Source: a bacterium
GTDB lineage: Bacteria > Ratteibacteria > UBA8468
Assembly (NCBI GenBank): GCA_030637775.1
Contig: DAOWFY010000174.1
Span: 1 to 5,308 of the forward strand
DNA: 5,308 nt
Reading direction: 5' to 3'
The notes under the pieces are model-generated. The model saw nothing but the letters and a program-made list of their open reading frames with translations, did no database searches and had not been told where the DNA came from. This document shows, piece by piece, positions 1 to 4,022 of the stretch. Within the stretch, counting starts at the first letter, position 1. Each line of letters begins with the position of its first letter. A program made the translations under genes and the position numbers.

Positions 1-1
1 G

Positions 2-18
2 TTAAGCATGTAGTAAAT
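2..18. repeat. 17-bp direct repeat, left copy
   Basis: The sequence ttaagcatgtagtaaat here is identical to 3024-3040, in the same orientation. This copy lies just past the intrinsic terminator that ends the export operon; the other lies past the Trp-repeat genes and in front of the kinase gene. Similarity stops immediately on both sides as far as can be seen, although only one base is visible to the left of this copy. It is not itself palindromic. The two copies bracket the kinase/export gene pair. Confidence 0.7.
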
Positions 19-24
19 CTCAAT

Positions 25-55
25 AAAAAAGGGGCGATAACTCCGATATTGCCCC
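25..55 (-). terminator. Intrinsic terminator after the export operon
   Basis: Read on the minus strand, a 9-bp stem (GGGGCAATA pairing with TATCGCCCC, one A-C mismatch) with a 7-nt loop is followed at once by six T residues (30 to 25). The hairpin begins 36 bases after the stop codon of the export lipoprotein gene. The plus-strand reading has no T tract after the stem, so it should work in one direction only. It fits the end of the kinase-export transcription unit. Confidence 0.85.
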
Positions 56-90
56 GGGTGGGATTGGACAAGCAATGTTCTTGTTCTCCC

Positions 91-870
91 TTACTGGATG
101 ATCGTAGCTTCTGGCTTTTCTCCCTTAAAGACATCACCTACTGAGGGTCCCAGGACAATTCCCCGCTCCAGTTCAACAATGGGGGAGAGAATGTTGGATA
201 AATGTCCAAAGAAGCGCTCAATATTGGCGATGTGAGTTCTGGGGACATAGAGAATGTCACCTTTTTCAAGGGAGATATTTTTTTTCAGGTCTCCCCTGGT
301 GTAAACCTCTTTTAAGTTAAGAGACATTAGTATCGGTTTTTTTAGATCCCCTCTTATCAGAAGGACGCTTCTCTGTTCTGCGTCCGTGGTGAATCCCCCT
401 GCCTCCAATATCGCCTCCAGAGCGGTCATGGGAATATCCATCTGGAGAATCCCGGGACTTGTAACCTCTCCTAACACAAAAATCTTCTGACTGCGAACCG
501 AGACAACGGTGATACTAATTTTTGGATCTACCAGATATTTTAGCAATCCTTGCCTCAATTTATCGCGCAGCTGGACCAAGCTCAGCCCACCAGCCTGAAT
601 CTCTCCTAGAGGCGGGTAAGAAATTGTTCCCGAAGAGCTAACCTTGACGGTTCTGCTTAAATCCTCCTGCCGCCAGACCGCTATTTCCACTTCATCTCCC
701 GGACCAAGGATGAACTGGCTTACCCTAACCTCCTTTATCTCTTCTCTTTTCTCTGTCTTCTCCGGAACTTTTATCTTGTGGGAATGCTGTCTTACCGAAG
801 AGCAACCGAGGAAGGATAAGCTAATAACCAAGAATAAAGCAATATCGCCTAAATATTTACCGTGTCTCAA
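91..870 (-). CDS. Outer-membrane polysaccharide export lipoprotein (Wza/OPX family)
   Basis: This is a 259-residue Wza-like protein expected to carry EPS or capsule chains through the periplasm and outer membrane, working with the kinase encoded just upstream. Residues 10-22 are a hydrophobic signal segment ending FLG-C23, a slightly atypical lipobox followed by Ser-Ser, as expected for an outer-membrane lipoprotein. A charged linker (about 33-50) leads to the polysaccharide-export domain (about 52-125, starting FILGPGDEVEI and including GTISYPPLGEI), then one SLBB domain (about 128-210, with FVLGEVTSPG and LEAILEAGGF). The tail holds a possible amphipathic segment near 216-233. E. coli Wza has about 380 residues and two SLBB-type repeats, so this is a short form with one. 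The start is TTG at 870: AAGGGAG lies seven bases before it, and no alternative keeps the signal peptide. The kinase gene ends 14 bases upstream, so the two genes are surely cotranscribed. The family call is firm; the exported polymer is unknown. Confidence 0.93.
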   Translation of the reverse strand: MRHGKYLGDIALFLVISLSFLGCSSVRQHSHKIKVPEKTEKREEIKEVRVSQFILGPGDEVEIAVWRQEDLSRTVKVSSSGTISYPPLGEIQAGGLSLVQLRDKLRQGLLKYLVDPKISITVVSVRSQKIFVLGEVTSPGILQMDIPMTALEAILEAGGFTTDAEQRSVLLIRGDLKKPILMSLNLKEVYTRGDLKKNISLEKGDILYVPRTHIANIERFFGHLSNILSPIVELERGIVLGPSVGDVFKGEKPEATIIQ

Positions 871-877
871 TTTTTTT

Positions 878-884
878 CTCCCTT
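878..884 (-). promoter_or_regulatory. Ribosome binding site fixing the TTG start of the export gene
   Basis: On the minus strand AAGGGAG precedes the TTG codon at 870-868 with seven A residues between. It begins one base inside or next to the TGA stop (887-885) of the kinase gene, which suggests translational coupling of the two. It supports TTG as the real start, since the frame offers no ATG that would retain the lipoprotein signal. Confidence 0.75.
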
Positions 885-2948
885 TCAGTAGTAATAACCG
901 CTTTTTCCTGCCCGGAATTTGTTCAACACAACGCCCAAAATCTTAGCTTTGGCATTCTTCAGGACTTCACTGACATGAACTGCATCTTTCCGGCTTACTT
1001 TACCCGCTTCCAGAACGAGCAGAGCGTTTCTCAGAGAAGTCGCTAATACCACAGTATCGGCAACAGCAAGGATGGCAGCAGTATCATAGATAATGACATC
1101 GAACTTTTCGCCCAATCTGCTGATGAGTTCCTTTAGTTTTGTCGATTCAAGAAGACGGCCTGAATCAGGAGGATATTCACCGCACGCAAGCACGCTTAGC
1201 CCTTCCACATCAGCAGGCTGGATAGCCTCATCTATTTTCACCTTCCCGGAAAGTATTTCGCTTAGCCCTGGTTTCCGGGAGAGATTAAAGAGGGGAGGCA
1301 CACCTGGCTTGACAAAATCAGCGTCAACCAAGAGGACCTTTTTTTTATTTTGGGCGATGGTGATACTTAAGTTTGCGGCGATGATAGTTTTTCCTTCCCC
1401 TGGCCCAGCACTGGTTACAAGAAGGTGCTTAATTTCTTCATCGATGGTTGCCATCTTGATGTTGTGCGCGACTCTCCGGTAGGCATCCGCCAGATGATCG
1501 GTTTCCCCCTTTTTGCTGAGCAAAATCTCCATTTTCTTTGGTATCAGCGGGATTGTTCCTAAAAGAGGGGTTTTTAAGTACTCCTTAGTATCCTCGGCAT
1601 CCTTGATGGTATCATCGATATATTCTGAAAGAAATCCGAGTCCAAGACCGCTCATCAAACCCAGGGAAGCGCCCAGCACGATACAGAAAACCATCTTTGG
1701 CTTGGCTGGTTTCTGAGGCAATTCTGCCGGTGCAACCAGGTGGACATTGCACAATTGTAGTGCGCTCGCTAAGGTTATCTCATCGCGGTACTTCAGAAGT
1801 GAACCGTATATATCCTGAGCAGTGTCTACCGTCAATTGTAGTTGCGCCAGTTGATATTCTTTCATCGGTAGGGTAAGTAGCCTCTCCGAGTATTTCTTAA
1901 TGAGTGTATCGATTTCCTTTAAGCGAATCTCTAAAGCAGCAATTTCCTTTTCCAAAGTACTCAGTTCCGGAGCCATCTCTTGATGAACTTTGAGTTCCTG
2001 CGCCAATTCCCCTTTTGTTTTTTCTATCTTCTTCTTTGCCGTGATTACCTCGGGGTGTTCATTGGTAAATTCGGCAAGAAGTCCGGCCAGATTTGCTTCC
2101 TCTTGAGCAAGTTCTCTCTTTAAAGTTTCAATCTGAGGGCTTGCGCTCACAACTCCCGCCGAAATCATCGTCTCGACTTCCTTTTCCAATTGCGCTCTTG
2201 TTGTTCTAAGTTTTATCTTATTCTCATAGAGGTCGATGATACTTGCTTCTTTGTCCTTATTTAATTCCGTTATTTTTTCTATGGCCGTGCTGATCTCCTT
2301 ATTCAGATCAACTGTCTTTTCCTTTTCCTGGAACCTCTTGAGTTCTGTAAGTGCAGTCGTGTACTTTTTCCCTACCCCATCGATCTCTTTGTCGACAAAC
2401 TCATTGAGCTCTACCAGTTCCTCGCGCGACAATTTCTTTGTCTCACTGATATAAATATTTGCCAGAATATTGGCAAGCTCCATCGCTTCGGTTTTGTTAT
2501 CCGATTCCCCGGTAATCTCTAAGATATCGGTCTCCTCATATTGCTCTACAATAAGCCTTCTGTGAGGAAATATCGTCGGCAGGAAGATTGATTTGGTCAG
2601 GTCTTCCACCTTCAACCACTTGCCCTTTTTATCCTTTAACTGGAGCTTCTTGATTACCTTATCGACAACTGGCCAGGAGGTTATCAGGGCTATCTGTGTA
2701 TCGATGGGGTTATCACTCACAGACTTTGTCAAAGTGAGTTGGTCCAGCCCCTCGAGATCAATACCTTCTAAGAGGGAGGTTTCGACCCCGCTGGCAGAGA
2801 TAAACAACCGGGCTGTAGCCCGATAGGTAGGTTTGAATTTCTTCACTAAAAAACTGCCGATAGAGATGATTAAAAAGATGATTGTAAATGCGGGAATGAT
2901 CATCCACTTCCGGCGACAAATAATCTCCCATATCCTTCTTAATTCCAT
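885..2948 (-). CDS. Chain-length determinant fused to tyrosine autokinase (Wzc-like)
   Basis: This 687-residue protein combines a Wzz-type co-polymerase with a cytoplasmic P-loop kinase domain; in this family, cycles of autophosphorylation control polymer length and export. Residues 1-15 are cytoplasmic, with a first membrane helix at about 16-35. A periplasmic part includes a long coiled coil (about 170-390) and a GNVR-like segment (about 350-400). The proline motif APAELPQKPAKPK (406-418) sits before the second helix (about 419-440). The kinase domain follows: Walker A SAGPGEGKT (513-521, Lys520), Walker A' VLLVDADFVKP (538-548), Walker B DVIIYDTAA (617-625), and a short tyrosine tail ending GYYY. 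Length and order match the fused proteobacterial form. Oddities: Walker A' has Val546 where Arg is usual, Walker B has Ala625 where Pro is usual, and the usual NPxELL motif reads DSGRLL (595-600). ATG at 2948 is the only standard start after an in-frame stop, but its Shine-Dalgarno is poor. The export gene follows 14 bases after the stop. Confidence 0.93.
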   Translation of the reverse strand: MELRRIWEIICRRKWMIIPAFTIIFLIISIGSFLVKKFKPTYRATARLFISASGVETSLLEGIDLEGLDQLTLTKSVSDNPIDTQIALITSWPVVDKVIKKLQLKDKKGKWLKVEDLTKSIFLPTIFPHRRLIVEQYEETDILEITGESDNKTEAMELANILANIYISETKKLSREELVELNEFVDKEIDGVGKKYTTALTELKRFQEKEKTVDLNKEISTAIEKITELNKDKEASIIDLYENKIKLRTTRAQLEKEVETMISAGVVSASPQIETLKRELAQEEANLAGLLAEFTNEHPEVITAKKKIEKTKGELAQELKVHQEMAPELSTLEKEIAALEIRLKEIDTLIKKYSERLLTLPMKEYQLAQLQLTVDTAQDIYGSLLKYRDEITLASALQLCNVHLVAPAELPQKPAKPKMVFCIVLGASLGLMSGLGLGFLSEYIDDTIKDAEDTKEYLKTPLLGTIPLIPKKMEILLSKKGETDHLADAYRRVAHNIKMATIDEEIKHLLVTSAGPGEGKTIIAANLSITIAQNKKKVLLVDADFVKPGVPPLFNLSRKPGLSEILSGKVKIDEAIQPADVEGLSVLACGEYPPDSGRLLESTKLKELISRLGEKFDVIIYDTAAILAVADTVVLATSLRNALLVLEAGKVSRKDAVHVSEVLKNAKAKILGVVLNKFRAGKSGYYY

Positions 2949-2999
2949 CTCTGGTATAGGATAAATTACGATACTACACTCTACACTATCTTCAGTAGT

Positions 3000-3027
3000 A
3001 ATATACGTAATTAGTCTTTCAGATTAA
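3000..3027 (-). promoter_or_regulatory. Weak candidate promoter for the kinase-export operon
   Basis: On the minus strand TTAATC (3027-3022, 3 of 6 matches to a sigma-70 -35 box) is followed after 16 bases by TATATT (3005-3000, 5 of 6 matches to a -10 box). This would give a leader of about 45 bases before the ATG at 2948. The -35 box overlaps the 17-bp repeat. Downstream, in the presumed leader, there is a 7-bp tandem (ctacact on the plus strand, 2974-2987). The local sequence is AT-rich, so such matches occur by chance; this is a suggestion only. Confidence 0.2.
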
Positions 3028-3040
3028 GCATGTAGTAAAT
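3024..3040. repeat. 17-bp direct repeat, right copy
   Basis: This is an exact copy of 2-18 (ttaagcatgtagtaaat), 3,022 bp away and in the same orientation. It directly abuts the GACGCAGAT hairpin element (3046-3082) and lies 76 bases in front of the kinase start codon. Seen from the minus strand, both copies lie just after a hairpin that follows the last gene of a transcription unit. Confidence 0.7.
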
Positions 3041-3045
3041 TAATA

Positions 3046-3082
3046 GACGCAGATGCACACAGATCTGCGTTTATCTGCGTCC
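3046..3082. repeat. GACGCAGAT inverted/tandem repeat element
   Basis: GACGCAGAT (3046-3054) is the exact reverse complement of ATCTGCGTC (3073-3081). Between them is a second near-copy of the right arm, so two decamers run in tandem, ATCTGCGTTT (3063-3072) and ATCTGCGTCC (3073-3082). The left arm could pair with either decamer, giving two alternative hairpins with loops of 8 or 18 bases. On the minus strand the structure is followed by TATTAATTT, so it might act as a weak terminator or 3' stabilising structure for the Trp-repeat genes. From memory, similar CAGAT/ATCTGCGT strings occur as dispersed intergenic repeats in many bacterial genomes. That cannot be confirmed here. Confidence 0.65.
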
Positions 3083-3107
3083 AAAAAGGGAATTCCTATA
3101 TGATATA

Positions 3108-3126
3108 TTAACCAATATTGGGTTAA
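3108..3126. repeat. Small palindrome overlapping the lipoprotein stop codon
   Basis: TTAACC (3108-3113) and GGTTAA (3121-3126) flank AATATT with a single extra G, making a nearly perfect inverted repeat across the TAA stop of the small lipoprotein gene. There is no T tract, so it does not qualify as an intrinsic terminator. It may be a weak 3' hairpin or a binding site, or chance in AT-rich DNA. Confidence 0.3.
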
Positions 3127-3284
3127 GGAGCCCAACGACCCTCTACCCAGACTGCTCCTTTCCAATGACCGGGAACCCAGACTCTGCCAGGCCGAGGGCG
3201 AGGAGAAACCACCGTAACACATCCTGCAAGAAAGACAATTACCAGCAGGATGAGAAGAGATAATGATACCTTTTTGGTTCTCAT
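3123..3284 (-). CDS. Mini-lipoprotein with two WVxGxW (YXWGXW-type) repeats
   Basis: This is a 53-residue protein. A basic N-terminus (MRTKK) and hydrophobic stretch (6-19) end in a textbook lipobox, L19-A-G-C22. The predicted mature lipoprotein is therefore only 32 residues: a short Pro/Arg linker (SPRPRPGR, 27-34), then WVPGHW (36-41) and WVEGRW (46-51), ending Ala-Pro. The ATG at 3284 is preceded by GGAGG with four A residues between. An upstream in-frame TTG at 3326, overlapping the previous gene, would bury the signal peptide behind an acidic extension and is rejected. The gene starts 35 bases after the stop of the larger Trp-repeat gene and shares its motif and its Pro-Arg linker style (PPRPRPRP there), so the two look like a functional pair. 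It matches what databases call YXWGXW or WXXGXW repeat proteins; no biochemical role is known to me. The reading frame and lipoprotein nature are well supported; the function is open. Confidence 0.8.
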   Translation of the reverse strand: MRTKKVSLSLLILLVIVFLAGCVTVVSPRPRPGRVWVPGHWKGAVWVEGRWAP

Positions 3285-3319
3285 TTTTCCTCCGTATAAA
3301 TGAGTTTCTTCAACGATCA

Positions 3320-3928
3320 TCACCAAGGTCTTGGTCGGGGTCTTGGAGGTAGTGGAGGGGGGACCTTAACTTTTTCCCAGTGGCCGGGAACCCAGTAGCG
3401 GTCTCTACTCACTCCTACCCAATACCCAATAACCCAGACTCGAGGACCAGCGGGTGGCTGGAGAATCCGCTCCCAATAGCCAGGAACCCAATGTCTGTCT
3501 TTCCCTTTTCCCTCCCAATAGCCAGGAACCCATTTATGGGGACCGGCGGGAGGAGTAATCTCCTCCCAATAGCCAGGAACCCAATGTCTGTCTTTCCCTT
3601 TTCCCTCCCAATAGCCAGGAACCCATTCTTTTGGTTCCGAAGGGATGACAGTTACAAACTCCCAATGGGTCGCAACCCATCCTTTCTTAGCATCCCAGTG
3701 GCCTTCCACCCAGGTGCAGGGACCGGCGGGAGGAACGGTAATTACCATCCAGGCCCCACTTCTCCACTCATAGGGACCGGGAGCAGGCGCCACCACAAGA
3801 ACCCATTTAGCCTCTATCTTCACCCATACCTTTCCGGCCGGAGGCTTTCTTAATTTTCCAAAACCTTCGGTACTCAAAAGAAGACATAGAATGAAGGCCG
3901 CTAAAAGAATCTTTATACCTTTTTTCAT
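3320..3928 (-). CDS. Secreted Trp-rich WVxGxW repeat protein (YXWGXW family)
   Basis: This is a 202-residue exported protein with a signal peptide (basic MKKGIK, hydrophobic 8-19, likely cleavage near residue 24). It has no lipobox, although Cys15 lies within the hydrophobic core. The mature part is almost wholly repeats. Clear motifs are WVEGHW (73-78), WVATHW (84-89), WVPGYW (102-107, 116-121, 133-138 and 147-152), WVIGYW (165-170) and WVPGHW (179-184), with decayed forms at 35-42 and 55-60. They come in pairs joined by EGKGKDRH and separated by a PPAGP-type linker, giving a unit of about 31 residues. The C-terminus is a Pro/Arg tail (PPPLPPRPRPRPW). The ATG has GAGGGGGT six bases ahead, lying inside the end of the leader ORF. 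The family is recognised by its repeat but has no established activity that I know of. Dense Trp/Tyr suggests stacking on sugars or a compact beta fold (inference). It sits between a lyase-like gene and EPS export genes. Confidence 0.88.
   Translation of the reverse strand: MKKGIKILLAAFILCLLLSTEGFGKLRKPPAGKVWVKIEAKWVLVVAPAPGPYEWRSGAWMVITVPPAGPCTWVEGHWDAKKGWVATHWEFVTVIPSEPKEWVPGYWEGKGKDRHWVPGYWEEITPPAGPHKWVPGYWEGKGKDRHWVPGYWERILQPPAGPRVWVIGYWVGVSRDRYWVPGHWEKVKVPPPLPPRPRPRPW
3470..3627 (-). repeat. 93-bp tandem duplication inside the Trp-repeat gene
   Basis: Bases 3470-3534 and 3563-3627 are identical over 65 positions at an offset of 93 bp (31 codons). Each copy itself holds two identical 21-bp blocks 42 bp apart, starting at 3470, 3512, 3563 and 3605 and encoding WVPGYWE. 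Identity at synonymous positions points to recent duplication or gene conversion, as opposed to selection on the protein alone. All offsets are multiples of three, so the reading frame is kept. The outer repeats of the gene are more diverged. Confidence 0.93.
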
Positions 3929-3932
3929 CTTT

Positions 3933-3983
3933 TTACCCCCTCATTAACTTGTTTCCCAACAAAAACATTTTCCTTTTCTTCAT
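3933..3983 (-). CDS. Possible 16-residue leader ORF upstream of the Trp-repeat gene
   Basis: ATG at 3983 opens a 16-codon frame, MKKRKMFLLGNKLMRG, ending in TAA at 3935-3933. Its Shine-Dalgarno, GGAGGTGAT, is the strongest in the window. The last codons (AGG GGG TAA) contain the ribosome binding site of the 202-residue protein, whose ATG follows the stop after only four bases. Such an arrangement would couple translation of the two. It is not in frame with the downstream gene. The peptide is basic with a short hydrophobic core; it contains no run of a single amino acid that would suggest classical attenuation. It may be a coupling leader, a small real peptide, or the remnant of an older gene start. 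The start signal is clear; that the peptide matters is inference. Confidence 0.5.
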   Translation of the reverse strand: MKKRKMFLLGNKLMRG

Positions 3984-3987
3984 CTTA

Positions 3988-3996
3988 ATCACCTCC
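3988..3996 (-). promoter_or_regulatory. Near-consensus Shine-Dalgarno of the leader ORF
   Basis: GGAGGTGAT on the minus strand matches the anti-Shine-Dalgarno end of 16S rRNA over nine bases and lies four bases before the ATG at 3983 (eight from the GGAGG core). It is much stronger than the sites of the kinase and export genes. It lies 26 bases beyond the stop of the heparinase-like gene, so ribosomes could load here on a read-through transcript. Confidence 0.65.
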
Positions 3997-4022
3997 ATAG
4001 TTCAATTATTCTTTTAAAATCT

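Noticed and set aside
644-946. Plus-strand open frame across the start of the export gene
   Set aside because: It runs antisense through the export lipoprotein start and the kinase end, with no domain or start signal. The same applies to the plus-strand frames within 1093-2826 and 4389-4904.
2971-3000. TACTAC/GTAGTA inverted repeat as an operator for the kinase operon
   Set aside because: The arms are only six bases, separated by 17 bases in AT-rich DNA, so chance is a sufficient explanation.
2-3040. Insertion sequence or transposon bounded by the 17-bp repeats
   Set aside because: There is no transposase and there are no terminal inverted repeats. The direct repeats are longer than usual target duplications, so I report only the repeats themselves.
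3046-3082. CRISPR-like array
   Set aside because: There are only two adjacent decamers and one inverted copy, with no regular spacers and no cas genes.
3040-3222. Minus-strand 60-codon frame overlapping the mini-lipoprotein
   Set aside because: It is out of frame with the lipoprotein, runs on into the repeat element, has low-complexity Ser/Leu/Gly content, and has no ribosome binding site.
3285-3326. Longer version of the mini-lipoprotein starting at TTG 3326
   Set aside because: It would overlap the previous gene and place an acidic 14-residue extension ahead of a perfect signal peptide. ATG 3284 has GGAGG directly upstream and gives a textbook lipoprotein.
3380-3853. Long plus-strand open frame (157 codons) across the Trp-repeat gene
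   Set aside because: It is antisense to a gene with a clear signal peptide and repeats. Its repeated segments are just the complement of the 93-bp duplication, and it lacks a convincing ribosome binding site.
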